NCBI RefSeq assembly: GCF_022664455.2
Contig: NZ_JAKRKC020000003.1
Coordinates: 434,001-498,000, forward strand
DNA length: 64,000 nt
Reading direction: 5' to 3'
From: Actinomadura luzonensis
GTDB lineage: Bacteria; Actinomycetota; Actinomycetes; Streptosporangiales; Streptosporangiaceae
In this document: piece by piece, positions 48,829 through 57,801 of the stretch
How the letters are laid out: each line of letters begins with the position of its first letter
Numbering within the stretch: the stretch's first letter is position 1
Notes under the pieces: model-generated
The model's input: only the letters and a program-made list of their open reading frames with translations
Database searches by the model: none
What the model was told of the DNA's origin: nothing
Made by a program: the position numbers and the translations under genes

Positions 48829-49179
48829 TCACTCGCGCCCAGCGCCGTCCGGCGAGAACGCGGGCAGGCACACGGCGACGTACTCGGCCCCCTCGGGGCC
48901 GGCGCTGTAGCGGATCTTCTCGCCCGGCTCGGTGACCACCGACTGCCCGGCGGCCACCTCCGTCCGGCCGCCGTCGTGCTCGACGATCACCGTGCCGCGC
49001 AGGACCAGCGTGTACTCGGTGAACGACGGCGTCTGCGGCGGCTCCTCCCAGCCCGGCGGCGCGGTCATGTGGGCGATGGAGACCGCCTCGTCGCCGCTGT
49101 TGACGCGGCCGATGTGCTCGTCGATGAGCTTGCCGCCGGGTACGGGGATGCGGGCCGGGCCCTCGATCTTTCTCACCAC
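48829..49179 (-). CDS. Cupin-domain protein
   Basis: 116-residue single cupin. Visible are the strands HIGRVNSGDEAVSIAHMTAP, the loop GWEEPPQTPSFTEYTLVLRG and TVIVEHDGGRTEVAAGQSVV, then PGEKIRYSAGPEGAEYVAV. The metal-binding His-x-His of classical cupins is replaced (PPQTPSFTEY), so metal binding is doubtful. Function unknown. GTG at 49179 or 49176 are equivalent starts. It begins six bases after the lipoprotein stop, so the two genes form an operon. Confidence 0.8.
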   Translation of the reverse strand: MVRKIEGPARIPVPGGKLIDEHIGRVNSGDEAVSIAHMTAPPGWEEPPQTPSFTEYTLVLRGTVIVEHDGGRTEVAAGQSVVTEPGEKIRYSAGPEGAEYVAVCLPAFSPDGAGRE

Positions 49180-49184
49180 GCAGG

Positions 49185-49829
49185 TCAGTGTGCCACGTCG
49201 AGGACCAGCCGGTTGGGCTCGCCCTGCTCCTCGATGGAGAAGGCCGCCTGCCGGGCCAGCACGAGGCCGATGCCGACGCGGCCCTCGAAGTCGCCGGTGC
49301 GCACGACGTCGGTGAGGTTGCCGAGGTCGGCCGGGTAGATCGGGCCGCCCTTCCAGGTCGGCACGCCGTCGTCGTCGTGGGCGTTCGCGGGGAAGAGCGT
49401 GAGCTGCAGGTACGCGCCGCCGCGCACGTCGATGGGGCGGCCCGAGCCGTCCTGGACGAACTCGTCCACCCATTTGACGTTGTAGCCGGGGATGTCGCCG
49501 TCGAGGTCGATGACCAGGCGGTCGTAGGTCGGGTGGGCGGCGTAGCGCACGGCGGTCACGACGGCCGGGTCCATGCCGCCGCGTTCGACGTCCACCTCGC
49601 TGGTGCTGGTCGGGGCGCCCGGCTCGGCGCCGCGGCCTGGGTCGCCGGGGCTGTCCGGGTTTTCGGGCGTGCGGGCCGCCGACGAGCCGGCGCCGGACGG
49701 GGCGCCGGGCAGGGCGGTCTGGGAGGCCGGGCCGCACGCGGTGAGCGCGGCGAGAGTGGCGAGAGCGGCGATCGGGGCGGCGACGCGGAGGCGCGACGAC
49801 CGGATGCCGGACGGGGAAGACGGTCGCAT
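49185..49829 (-). CDS. Lipoprotein with AMIN-like domain
   Basis: 214-residue lipoprotein. Signal with lipobox ALTAC, Cys at residue 32; then a low-complexity Pro/Ser/Gly linker up to about residue 80; then a beta-rich domain (VVTAVRYAAHPTYDRLVIDL, DIPGYNVKWVDEF, YLQLTLFPANAHDDDG and the C-terminal EPNRLVLDVAH) resembling AMIN-like domains of actinomycete cell-surface proteins. AMIN domains often bind peptidoglycan, so an envelope role is likely. Forms an operon with the cupin gene. Confidence 0.82.
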   Translation of the reverse strand: MRPSSPSGIRSSRLRVAAPIAALATLAALTACGPASQTALPGAPSGAGSSAARTPENPDSPGDPGRGAEPGAPTSTSEVDVERGGMDPAVVTAVRYAAHPTYDRLVIDLDGDIPGYNVKWVDEFVQDGSGRPIDVRGGAYLQLTLFPANAHDDDGVPTWKGGPIYPADLGNLTDVVRTGDFEGRVGIGLVLARQAAFSIEEQGEPNRLVLDVAH

Positions 49830-49954
49830 GCCCGGTAGATGCCCAGCCCACGGGGTCGCAAGCGGTGTTTTGCCTGATCAGAGGGGTCTTTCCGGGGGCT
49901 TTCGCGGGACCGGTCGGCAGTTCTACGCTGATTGGCCCACAAGGAGTCGAATAC

Positions 49955-51772
49955 GTGACTAGATCCAGCGAATTACCGATATTTCTGGCCAATTATGGGC
50001 CGCCGATCGCGCGGACGGCGTACCTGCTGACCGGCGACCCCGACCGCGCCCGGGACCTGGCCGTCGAGGCGCTGGTCGCGGTGGGACGCCGCTGGGCGAG
50101 CGTCCGCTGGGGCCAGCCGGCGCACGACGCGCTGCGCGAGCTCTACCGCCGCCACGCCGACGCCCACGACCGGCAGCCCACCCCGGCCGATCCCCCGGCC
50201 GATCCCCCGACCGATCCCCCGCTTGTTACGCCGGACGTGCTGGCGACGTTGCCGCCGCGGGGCCGGGCCGCGCTCGTCGCCTGCTACCACGACGGGCTGC
50301 CGCCGCAGCTCGCGGCCACCGTCGCCGGGCAGTCGCCGGCCGCGTTCGAGGAGGAGCTGCGCACGGCCCGCGCCCGCCTGCGCGCCGCCCATCCCGACCT
50401 GTTCACCTTCGCCCCGCCCCCCACGGACGAGGAGCCCGCCTCCCAGGAGCCGCACGACGCACCGCCGCAGGACACCCCGCCCCCGGCGGCCGCGTGGACG
50501 GCCCCCTGGACCACCCCCGCCGCAGCCACCCCCACCGAAGCCACCCCCACCGAAGCCACGCCCACCGGGACCACCCCGGCCTGGACGGCTCCCGGGCAAC
50601 AGCAGCAGCCCTGGTCGGCCACCGAGCCGGCCGACGACCCCGCCCTCCGCTCCGCGCTCGTCGCGGCCGCCGCCGCGATGCCCCACGTGCACCTGTCCGA
50701 CCAGGTGCTGCGCCGGCTCGGCCGCCGCCGCAGGATCAGGGCCGCCGCCTGGACCGCCGCCGGCCTCGGCGTGGTCGGCGCGCTCGTCGGCCTGGGCGCG
50801 CTGGCGGTGACGGCCGTGGCCCGCAACGCCGAGCGCCTGTCCGCCGACCCCGCCTTCGACCCCGCCGGCCGGCCGCAGCGCGACCCGGCGCCGATGCCGG
50901 CCGTCCTGACCGAGCCGGTGCACTACGCGTACACGAGCTACTGCGGCGACACCCCGAACGACGCCGCGAACCCGCAGCCGTGCGGCCAGTGGCGCCTGGT
51001 GACGACGTCCGGGGCCGAGTGGCGGCTGCCGGGCGCGGGCGCCGGCTACGACGAGGCCACCGGCGACCCCCTCCCCCTGGCCGTCAGCCAGGACGGCCGC
51101 CGCCTCGGCTACCGCGACAACCAGGGCTCCTACGTCATCCACGACCTCCCCACGGGCGTCCGCAAGCGCGTGGACGTGACCGGCTCCCCCTCCACCGCCC
51201 GCATCGTCGCCTCCCCGGGCGGCCGCTACTTCGCCTTCGACTTCCCCGGCTCCGCCGCATCGGCGGCGCTGCTGGATTTCCAGACCGGCGTGACCCGCTA
51301 CACCACGGGCAGCGACGTCGAGATCATCGCCGTCGGCGACGACGGGAGCCAGGTGGTCAGCGAGACCGAGGACGTGACCGACGTCCCCGGCCACGCCTCC
51401 GTCACCACGCTCGAACTGCGCGGCCCGGCCGTGTACGCGGGCGGCTACAGCATCGATCCGGCCCTGGTCTCCTACGGCGGCGCCCTGTCCCCCGACGGCC
51501 GCACGCTCGCCCTGGTCGCCGACGACCGGACGCTGGTCACGATGGACGTCCGCACCGGCCGGGTCGCCGCCAGGCGGGCGACGCTGCGGGAGTACGACGT
51601 GGTGTCCGTGGAGCGCTGGCTCGGCCCCGAGGAGGTCCTGGTCCGCCAGTACGACGACGACTACATCTACCTGACCAGGGTGGACGTGCGCACCGGCCAG
51701 GTCTCGGAGTACGCGGACGACGTGACGCACTCCCTCGACTACGAGGACCCGCTCGGCCGGCTCGGCCACTGA
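49955..51772 (+). CDS. Sigma-factor-like N-terminus fused to membrane helix and beta-propeller
   Basis: 605-residue mosaic protein. Residues 1-150 look like a degenerate ECF sigma factor: LPIFLANYGPPIARTAYLLT and DPDRARDLAVEALVAVGRRW (region 2), then LPPRGRAALVACYHDGLPPQ and ARARLRAAHPDLF (region 4). Residues about 150-220 are a Pro/Thr-rich linker containing ATPTE repeats, 266-289 a membrane helix, and 300-605 an outside beta-propeller-like domain (PLAVSQDGRRLGYRDNQGSY, GALSPDGRTLALVADDRTL). Similar actinomycete proteins are annotated hypothetical or as sigma factors. AAGGAG precedes the GTG by eight bases. It may sense a wall state and signal through the sigma-like part. Confidence 0.8.
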   Translation: MTRSSELPIFLANYGPPIARTAYLLTGDPDRARDLAVEALVAVGRRWASVRWGQPAHDALRELYRRHADAHDRQPTPADPPADPPTDPPLVTPDVLATLPPRGRAALVACYHDGLPPQLAATVAGQSPAAFEEELRTARARLRAAHPDLFTFAPPPTDEEPASQEPHDAPPQDTPPPAAAWTAPWTTPAAATPTEATPTEATPTGTTPAWTAPGQQQQPWSATEPADDPALRSALVAAAAAMPHVHLSDQVLRRLGRRRRIRAAAWTAAGLGVVGALVGLGALAVTAVARNAERLSADPAFDPAGRPQRDPAPMPAVLTEPVHYAYTSYCGDTPNDAANPQPCGQWRLVTTSGAEWRLPGAGAGYDEATGDPLPLAVSQDGRRLGYRDNQGSYVIHDLPTGVRKRVDVTGSPSTARIVASPGGRYFAFDFPGSAASAALLDFQTGVTRYTTGSDVEIIAVGDDGSQVVSETEDVTDVPGHASVTTLELRGPAVYAGGYSIDPALVSYGGALSPDGRTLALVADDRTLVTMDVRTGRVAARRATLREYDVVSVERWLGPEEVLVRQYDDDYIYLTRVDVRTGQVSEYADDVTHSLDYEDPLGRLGH

Positions 51773-51777
51773 CGGGA

Positions 51778-51808
51778 AGGGCCCCGCCCGGTGTCCGGAC
51801 GGGGCCCT
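51778..51808. terminator. Bidirectional hairpin terminator
   Basis: AGGGCCCCG pairs with CGGGGCCCT (9 base pairs) around a 13-base loop that can fold further. It fills the 50-base gap between two convergent genes and would serve both. Confidence 0.65.
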
Positions 51809-51823
51809 CGCGCGACCGGGGCG

Positions 51824-53233
51824 TCACACGGTCTCGTACACTCGCGTCTCCTCCTGGCCGGCGGCGACGGCCGCGCGGCGGCGGCGCAGCCCGGTGGCGG
51901 AGATCGCCAGCCCGACCAGCGCCAGCACCAGCGAGACCACGATGGCCGCGCGCAGCGACCCGATCGACAACGTCTCGCCGCCGCCGCCCGAGGTGAGCAC
52001 GGCGGTCACGACGGCCAGCACGATCGCGCCGCCGACCTGCCCGGAGGTGTTGAGCAGCCCGGAGGCCAGGCCCTGCTCGTCGTCGTCCACGCCGTTGGTG
52101 GCCTGGATGTTGAGCGAGGGGAACGACAGCGCGAACGCCACGCCGAGCAGCAGCATGCCGGGGATCACCATCCCGGCCAGGCTGGGGGTGGCGTCGATGC
52201 CGAGGAAGATCGCGTACCCGCCGGCCAGGGCCGCCGCGCCGATGACGATGAGCCGGCCGGTGCCGAACCGGTCGGCGAAGTCGCCCATCTTGGTCGAGGT
52301 GACGGCCACCAGCAGGCCCGCCGGCAGGAACGCGAGGGCGGTGCCGAGGGCCGACCAGTGCAGGAGGTTCTGGAAGTACTGCATGGCCACGAACTGGAAG
52401 GCCACGTACGAGCCCATGAGGATGACCAGGCCCAGGTTGGCCCGCACGATGTGGCCCGAGCGGAGGATGCCGAGCCGCACCAGCGGGTGCCTCATGCGCG
52501 ACTCGGCGAGGACGAACAGCGCCAGCAGCACGGCCACGGCCACCAGCGAGCCGATCGTGCGGGCCGAGGCCCAGCCGGCCTCGGGCGCCTGCACGACGGT
52601 GAAGACCAGCAGCAGCATCGAGGCGGTGATGAGCACGGCGCCGACGAGGTCGTGGCCGCCCTCGGCCCGTTCCTCGGCGCCGCGCGGCAGCACCTTGAGC
52701 GCGGCGACCAGCGCGATGATGGCGACCGGCACCGGCATGAGCAGCGTCCAGCGCCAGCCGAGCTCGGTCAGCAGACCGGACAGCACGAGGCCGAGCGAGT
52801 AGCCGCTGGCGCCGCAGGCGGTGAAGATGCTCAGCGCCTTGTTGCGCTCCGGGCCCTCGGGAAAGGTGGTCGTGATGATCGACAACGCGGCGGGGGCGGT
52901 GAACGCGGCGGCCACGCCCTTCACGAACCGGGCCGCGATGAGCAGCCCGCCGTCGTCCACGATGCCGCCCAGCAGCGACGCCACGGCGAAGACGCCCAGC
53001 GCGGCCAGGAACACCCTGCGCCGCCCGAGCAGATCGGCGGTCCTGCCCCCGAGCAGAAGAAGACCGCCGTAGCCGAGCACGTAACCGCTGACCACCCATT
53101 GCAAGGACGACGTGCTCAGGCCCAGGTCGTGCTGGATGGCGGGCAGGGCGACCCCCACCATGGACACGTCCAGGGCGTCAAGGAATATCACTGCGCAGAG
53201 CACGGCGAGCGCGCCCCAACGAGAAGAGGACAT
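51824..53233 (-). CDS. MFS drug efflux transporter, DHA2 (14-TM) family
   Basis: 469-residue transporter with about 14 helices. Motifs: FLDALDVSMVGVALPAIQHD (helix 1), LQWVVSGYVLGYGGLLLLGG, RTADLLGRRRVF (motif A), and the gated helix-5 motif LVLSGLLTELGWRWTLLMPV. The DHA2 family (QacA/EmrB) exports drugs and antibiotics using the proton gradient. It is divergent from a MarR regulator with three palindromes between them, so it is almost certainly repressed by that protein. Confidence 0.92.
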   Translation of the reverse strand: MSSSRWGALAVLCAVIFLDALDVSMVGVALPAIQHDLGLSTSSLQWVVSGYVLGYGGLLLLGGRTADLLGRRRVFLAALGVFAVASLLGGIVDDGGLLIAARFVKGVAAAFTAPAALSIITTTFPEGPERNKALSIFTACGASGYSLGLVLSGLLTELGWRWTLLMPVPVAIIALVAALKVLPRGAEERAEGGHDLVGAVLITASMLLLVFTVVQAPEAGWASARTIGSLVAVAVLLALFVLAESRMRHPLVRLGILRSGHIVRANLGLVILMGSYVAFQFVAMQYFQNLLHWSALGTALAFLPAGLLVAVTSTKMGDFADRFGTGRLIVIGAAALAGGYAIFLGIDATPSLAGMVIPGMLLLGVAFALSFPSLNIQATNGVDDDEQGLASGLLNTSGQVGGAIVLAVVTAVLTSGGGGETLSIGSLRAAIVVSLVLALVGLAISATGLRRRRAAVAAGQEETRVYETV

Positions 53234-53249
53234 GGCTCAGAACGATTAC

Positions 53250-53291
53250 ATGCATCCGCATCATATGCAAGCGCATTTAATGCCGTTGCAT
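53250..53291. promoter_or_regulatory. Three evenly spaced MarR-type palindromes
   Basis: ATGC-N4-GCAT occurs at 53250-53261, 53265-53276 and 53280-53291, start to start exactly 15 bases. They fill the centre of the divergent region between the efflux gene and the MarR gene, with AT-rich surroundings that must include both promoters. Confidence 0.75.
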
Positions 53292-53321
53292 AAGCTTTAG
53301 CCGGGTGGTAACCTCCGCGAC

Positions 53322-53708
53322 ATGGACGAGGAAGTCGTGGTCGAGACCTGGCATTACGTCCTGGCGAAGCACGCCAAGGCCATGTGCGCACTGGAGCGCG
53401 AGCTGGGCGACCGGCACGGGCTGGGCCCGAGCGAGTTCGAGGTCCTCGACCGGATCGTCCACCACGACCGCCAGCTGCGGCTGCAGGAGCTGTGCGACGA
53501 GGTGCACCTCAGCCAGAGCGCGCTGTCGCGGGTGGTGGCGCGGCTGGAGAAGGCCGCGCTGGTCTCGCGCGACGCGTGCAGCTCCGACCGGCGCGGGATC
53601 TTCGTCTGCATCACGCCGGAGGGCCGCGCCCGCCACGCCGAGGCCCTTCCGACGCAGCGGGCCGTCCTCCGGGAGGTCTTCGCCGACGCCCCGGCCCTGG
53701 CCCCCTGA
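53322..53708 (+). CDS. MarR-family transcriptional regulator
   Basis: 128-residue MarR protein: LERELGDRHGLGPSEFEVLD, RLQELCDEVHLSQSALSRVV (recognition helix), ARLEKAALVSRDACSSDRRG (wing) and ITPEGRARHAEA. At 128 residues it is slightly shorter than the usual 140-150, losing part of the last dimerisation helix. A Cys in the wing (DACSSDRR) could allow redox sensing but that is speculative. It faces the efflux transporter across three palindromes. Confidence 0.92.
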   Translation: MDEEVVVETWHYVLAKHAKAMCALERELGDRHGLGPSEFEVLDRIVHHDRQLRLQELCDEVHLSQSALSRVVARLEKAALVSRDACSSDRRGIFVCITPEGRARHAEALPTQRAVLREVFADAPALAP

Positions 53709-53715
53709 CCAGGGG

Positions 53716-54996
53716 CTACCCGGCGGTGATGCGGTCGATGACCAGCGGGAGCCGCTCCCCCGCCGCGTCCTCCACGGCGTAGCCGCCCGCCAGCGCCTCC
53801 AGCGCCCGCTCGAAGCGCGCCGTCTCGTCGGCGTGCAGGGTCAGCAGCGGCTGCCCGGCCCGCACCAGGTCGCCCGGCTTGGCGTGCAGCGTCACCCCGG
53901 CCCCCGGCGACACCGGGTCCTCCTTGCGCGCCCGCCCGGCGCCCAGCCGCCACGCGGCCAGGCCCACCGCGTACGCGTCCAGCCGGCTCAGCACCCCGGA
54001 CGCGGGCGCCTCCACGGTCAGCGTCTCGGCCGCGCGCGGCAGCACGGCGTCCGGGTCGCCGCCCTGGGCGGAGATCATCCGCCGCCAGGCGTCCATGGCC
54101 GAGCCGTCCCGCAGCGCCTCGGCCGGATCCTTGGCCCCGGGCAGCCCGGCCGCCTCCAGCATCTCGCCCGCCAGCCGCACGGTCAGCTCCACCACGTCCG
54201 CGGGCCCGCCCCCGGCCAGCACCTCGACCGACTCCTCGACCTCCAGCGCGTTGCCGACGGCCCGGCCGAGCGGCCGGTCCATGGCGGTCAGCAGGGCGAC
54301 CGTGCGGACGCCCGCGTCGGTGCCGAGCGCGACCATGGTCTCGGCCAGCTCGCGCGCGGTCGTGACGTCCTTCATGAACGCCCCGGAGCCCACCTTCACG
54401 TCGAGGACGAGCGACCCCGTCCCCTCGGCGATCTTCTTCGACATGATCGACGAGGCGATGAGCGGGATCGACTCCACGGTGCCGGTGACGTCGCGCAGCG
54501 CGTAGAGCTTCTTGTCGGCGGGGGCCAGCCCGGAGCCGGCCGCGCACACCACGGCGCCCGCCGTGCGCAGCACGCCCAGCATCTCGTCGTTGGACAGCGA
54601 GGCCCGCCACCCGGGGACGGACTCCAGCTTGTCCAGCGTGCCGCCGGTGTGGCCGAGGCCGCGCCCGGACAACTGCGGCACGTACGCCCCGCACGCCGCC
54701 ACCAGTGGCGCCAGCGGCAGCGTGATCTTGTCGCCGACGCCGCCGGTGGAGTGCTTGTCGGCGGTCGGCCGGTCCAGCGCCGACCAGTCCATGCGCTCGC
54801 CGGAGCGGATCATGGCCTGCGTCCAGTCCGCGATCTCGCGCCGGTTCATGCCGTTGAGCAGGATCGCCATGGCGAGCGCGGACATCTGCTCGTCGGCCAC
54901 CTCGCCGCGCGTGTAGGCCGCGATCACCCAGTCGATCTGGGCCGTGGTCAGCTCGCCGCCGTCGCGCTTGGCGCGGATGACCTCGATGGCGTCCAT
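53716..54996 (-). CDS. deoA: Thymidine phosphorylase
   Basis: 426-residue pyrimidine nucleoside phosphorylase. N-terminal IRAKRDGGELTTAQIDWVIA, the phosphate-site signature KHSTGGVGDKITLPLAPLVA, SGRGLGHTGGTLDKLESVPG, VESIPLIASSIMSKKIAEGT and VLDVKVGSGAFMKD are all present, and a C-terminal domain (about 340-426) with LHAKPGDLVRAGQPLLTLHA. It splits thymidine or deoxyuridine to base and deoxyribose-1-phosphate. Its ATG overlaps the cytidine deaminase stop (TGATG). Last gene of the salvage operon. Confidence 0.95.
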   Translation of the reverse strand: MDAIEVIRAKRDGGELTTAQIDWVIAAYTRGEVADEQMSALAMAILLNGMNRREIADWTQAMIRSGERMDWSALDRPTADKHSTGGVGDKITLPLAPLVAACGAYVPQLSGRGLGHTGGTLDKLESVPGWRASLSNDEMLGVLRTAGAVVCAAGSGLAPADKKLYALRDVTGTVESIPLIASSIMSKKIAEGTGSLVLDVKVGSGAFMKDVTTARELAETMVALGTDAGVRTVALLTAMDRPLGRAVGNALEVEESVEVLAGGGPADVVELTVRLAGEMLEAAGLPGAKDPAEALRDGSAMDAWRRMISAQGGDPDAVLPRAAETLTVEAPASGVLSRLDAYAVGLAAWRLGAGRARKEDPVSPGAGVTLHAKPGDLVRAGQPLLTLHADETARFERALEALAGGYAVEDAAGERLPLVIDRITAG

Positions 54997-55397
54997 CAGG
55001 CGCTCCGGCTGAGGTCCTGCGGGCCGAACGCGTACGGCAGGATCTCGGCCATCGGCTTGGGGCCGTCCACGGTCTCGACGAGCAGGTCGTCGCCGCCGAA
55101 CTCGTACAGGAGCTGCCGGCAGCGCCCGCACGGCATCAGCAGCTCGCCGTGGCCGTCCACGCAGGTGAAGGCCACCAGCCGGCCGCCGCCGGTGCGCTGC
55201 AGCTCCGAGACCAGCCCGCACTCGGCGCACAGGCCGACGCCGTAGGAGGCGTTCTCGACGTTGCAGCCGGTGACGACGCGCCCGTCGTCCACCAGCGCCG
55301 CCGCCCCCACCGGGAACTTCGAGTACGGCGCGTACGCGTACCGCATGGCCTCGGCCGCCTGCTCGCGCAGGGCGTCCCATTCGATGTGCTCGGTCAA
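54996..55397 (-). CDS. cdd: Cytidine deaminase
   Basis: 133-residue enzyme with all zinc-site residues: GCNVENASYGVGLCAE (Cys-Ala-Glu) and LMPCGRCRQLLYEF (Pro-Cys-x-x-Cys). It converts cytidine and deoxycytidine to uridine forms, which thymidine phosphorylase or other enzymes can use. The TTG start overlaps the permease stop (TTGA), with GGGGGAA in front. Length is that of homotetrameric CDAs. Confidence 0.95.
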   Translation of the reverse strand: MTEHIEWDALREQAAEAMRYAYAPYSKFPVGAAALVDDGRVVTGCNVENASYGVGLCAECGLVSELQRTGGGRLVAFTCVDGHGELLMPCGRCRQLLYEFGGDDLLVETVDGPKPMAEILPYAFGPQDLSRSA

Positions 55398-56662
55398 TGT
55401 TGTTCCCCCCGCCGGTAGCGCACGCCGTCGGCCTTGGGCATCCGCAGCCGCTGCGACGCCACCAGGAGCACGAGCAGCGTGAGCACGTGTGGTGTGATGA
55501 AGACGAACTCGTTCGGCAGCTGCTCGACGGTCCGCCACAACCAGAGCAGCACGACCGTGCCGAGGGCGGCGAGCGCCAGCACGGTGTACTGCCGCGCGCC
55601 CCTGCCCGCCGGGTCGGCGGCCATGAGCTGACGGGCCCGCATCACCAGGTAGCCGAGCAGCAGCACCGCGCCGAACAGGAAGAACGAGGTGACGGCCTGC
55701 TGGTCGCGCAGCTGCAGGCCGTCGGCGTAGCCGAACAGCGCCGCGCCGGCCGCGAGGCCGCCCGGCCGCCAGTTGCCGAAGATCATCGCCGCCAGGCCGA
55801 TGAAGCCGCGCCCGGCCGTCTGGCCCTCGACGTACTTGGTGGAGACGAAGACCAGGAACACGCCGCCGAGCCCGGCGAACGCGCCGGAGACGACGACGGC
55901 CAGGTACTTGATGAGGTAGACGTTGACGCCCAGCGACTCGGCCGCCCACGGGTTCTCGCCCGCCGAGCGCAGCCGCAGGCCGAAGGAGGTGTGCCAGAGC
56001 ACGAAGTACGTCAGCGGCAGCAGCAGGACCGCCAGCACCACCAGGATGTTGATCTGGTGCGTCACCCCGCGCAGGATGCCCGCGAGGTCCGACAGCAGGA
56101 ACCAGTGCGTGCTCTCCAGCTTGCCCAGCAGGTCGGGCCCGTCGGACAGCACCGGCAGGCTGGGCGTCCAGGTCGACCCGCTGATCGCGGGCGAGGTGGT
56201 GATGCCAGCGCCGGCCGCCGCGGCCGGGGTGCCCTCCTTGTAGAGCACCTCGGACAGGAAGCGGGTGACGCCGGGGCCGAGCAGGTTGATGGCGACGCCG
56301 CTGATGATGTGGTCCACGCCGAACGTGACGGTCGCGACCGCGTGGATGAGCCCGCCGATCGCCCCGGCCAGCAGGCCCGCGACGAGCGCGGCCACCGGCC
56401 CCCACTGGTAGCCCGCCCAGCCGGCGAACCAGGTGCCGAGCACCATCATGCCTTCGAGGCCGATGTTGACCACGCCGGCCCGCTCGGCCCACAGGCCGCC
56501 GAGCCCGGCCAGGCCGATCGGCACGGCCAGCAGCAGGGCCGCGTAGAAGGTGCCGGACGAGGTGATGTCGTTGTGGCCGGTGATGATCCGCACCAGCGAC
56601 ATCACCACCAGGAGCGCCGCGACGCCGATGAGCGTCAGGTGGTACTTGCTGACCCTGGTCAT
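55394..56662 (-). CDS. Nucleoside ABC transporter permease (YufQ/BmpC type)
   Basis: 422-residue membrane protein of the branched-chain/ribose permease superfamily with about ten helices. Characteristic blocks: GLAGLGGLWAERAGVVNIGL and EGMMVLGTWFAGWAGYQWGP, FGVDHIISGVAINLLGPG, FLVFVSTKYVEGQTAGRGFI and GLAAMIFGNWRPGGLAAGAA. The E-G-(M/L)-M block after VNIGL is typical of purine/uridine nucleoside importers with a BMP lipoprotein. About 75 residues longer at the C-terminus than usual, with extra helices (TVLALAALGTVVLLWLWRTV). ATG overlaps the upstream permease stop (ATGA). Confidence 0.92.
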   Translation of the reverse strand: MTRVSKYHLTLIGVAALLVVMSLVRIITGHNDITSSGTFYAALLLAVPIGLAGLGGLWAERAGVVNIGLEGMMVLGTWFAGWAGYQWGPVAALVAGLLAGAIGGLIHAVATVTFGVDHIISGVAINLLGPGVTRFLSEVLYKEGTPAAAAGAGITTSPAISGSTWTPSLPVLSDGPDLLGKLESTHWFLLSDLAGILRGVTHQINILVVLAVLLLPLTYFVLWHTSFGLRLRSAGENPWAAESLGVNVYLIKYLAVVVSGAFAGLGGVFLVFVSTKYVEGQTAGRGFIGLAAMIFGNWRPGGLAAGAALFGYADGLQLRDQQAVTSFFLFGAVLLLGYLVMRARQLMAADPAGRGARQYTVLALAALGTVVLLWLWRTVEQLPNEFVFITPHVLTLLVLLVASQRLRMPKADGVRYRRGEQH

Positions 56663-57801
56663 GCGGTCACCTCAACGGGAGTGTCCCTGCCGAGCTGCTG
56701 CGCCGCCCGGCGTTCCTCGATCCGGAGCGCCAGCCGGTTCGTCACCTCGTTCGCCACCACGACCAGCAGCACGATCACCGCCTGGATGATCGTGACCACG
56801 GACGACGGCACCCCCGCGAACTGCAGCGAGCCCTGCGCCCGGTCGAGGAAGGCGAACAGCAGCGCCGCGACCGCGATGCCGGCCGGCTTGTTGCGGCCGA
56901 GCAGCGCCACGGCGATGCCGAGGAAGCCGAGGCCGGCGGTGAAGTTGGAGTTGAAGGCGCCCTTGTCGCCGAGGATCTCGGGCAGGCCGATGAGCCCGGC
57001 GATGCCGCCGGACAGCACCATCGCCGCGATGACCATCTTCTTCGGGTTGACGCCGGAGGCGAGCGCGGCCGGGCCGTTGAGCCCGCTGGCCTTGATGTCG
57101 AAGCCGAAGCGGGTGCGCTCCAGCACGATCCACACGACCACGCCGAGCACGATCGCGACCAGCAGGAAGCCCTGGAGGCCGCCGCCCCGGGTGGGCGCGA
57201 GCTGCCCGAACCAGTCGAAGACGAAGTTGAGGTTGGGGAACATGGCCGACTCGGGCAGCTCGGGCGTGGTGGTGGTGAGCTGCCCGGCCGCGCGCTGACC
57301 CGCGAACGGCCCGCGCACCAGGTACGACGTCAGGTTGATCGCGATGTAGTTCAGCATGATCGTGGCGATGACCTCGTTCACGCCCCTGGTCACCTTCATG
57401 ACCGCGGGGATGAGCGCGTAGAGGCCGCCGGTGGCCGCCGCCACGATGATGATCACCGCGATCTGGATCGGCGCGGGCGCGGTGAACGTGGAGCCCACGT
57501 AGGCGGCGACGATCGCGGCGAGCCGGTACTGGCCCTCCACGCCGATGTTGAACAGGTTCATCCGGAAGCCGACGGCCACGGCCAGGCCCGCGATGAACAG
57601 CGGGACGGCCCGGTTGATGAAGGTCGCGATGCCGTTGGACTGCGCCCGCGCGGTCTCGCCGAAGTCGAAGAAGGCGGCGAAGGCGTCCAGCGGGCTCGCG
57701 CCCGCGGCGATGATCGCCACGCTGGAGATCGCGATGGCCAGCACGATCGCGATGACGGCGCCGGCCACGGTGAGCAGCGCCCGGTTGAGCCCCGCGGGCA
57801 T
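56659..57801 (-). CDS. Nucleoside ABC transporter permease (YufP/BmpB type)
   Basis: 380-residue permease, partner of the gene downstream. Marks are TFINRAVPLFIAGLAVAVGF, RMNLFNIGVEGQYRLAAIVA, VTRGVNEVIATIMLNYIAIN and GFDIKASGLNGPAALASGVN. A large soluble loop (about 175-205, FAGQRAAGQLTTTTPELPES) faces outside. ATG at 57801 overlaps the ATPase stop (TGATG) with GAGGAG five bases before it; GTG at 57804 is a weaker alternative. Confidence 0.92.
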   Translation of the reverse strand: MPAGLNRALLTVAGAVIAIVLAIAISSVAIIAAGASPLDAFAAFFDFGETARAQSNGIATFINRAVPLFIAGLAVAVGFRMNLFNIGVEGQYRLAAIVAAYVGSTFTAPAPIQIAVIIIVAAATGGLYALIPAVMKVTRGVNEVIATIMLNYIAINLTSYLVRGPFAGQRAAGQLTTTTPELPESAMFPNLNFVFDWFGQLAPTRGGGLQGFLLVAIVLGVVVWIVLERTRFGFDIKASGLNGPAALASGVNPKKMVIAAMVLSGGIAGLIGLPEILGDKGAFNSNFTAGLGFLGIAVALLGRNKPAGIAVAALLFAFLDRAQGSLQFAGVPSSVVTIIQAVIVLLVVVANEVTNRLALRIEERRAAQQLGRDTPVEVTA

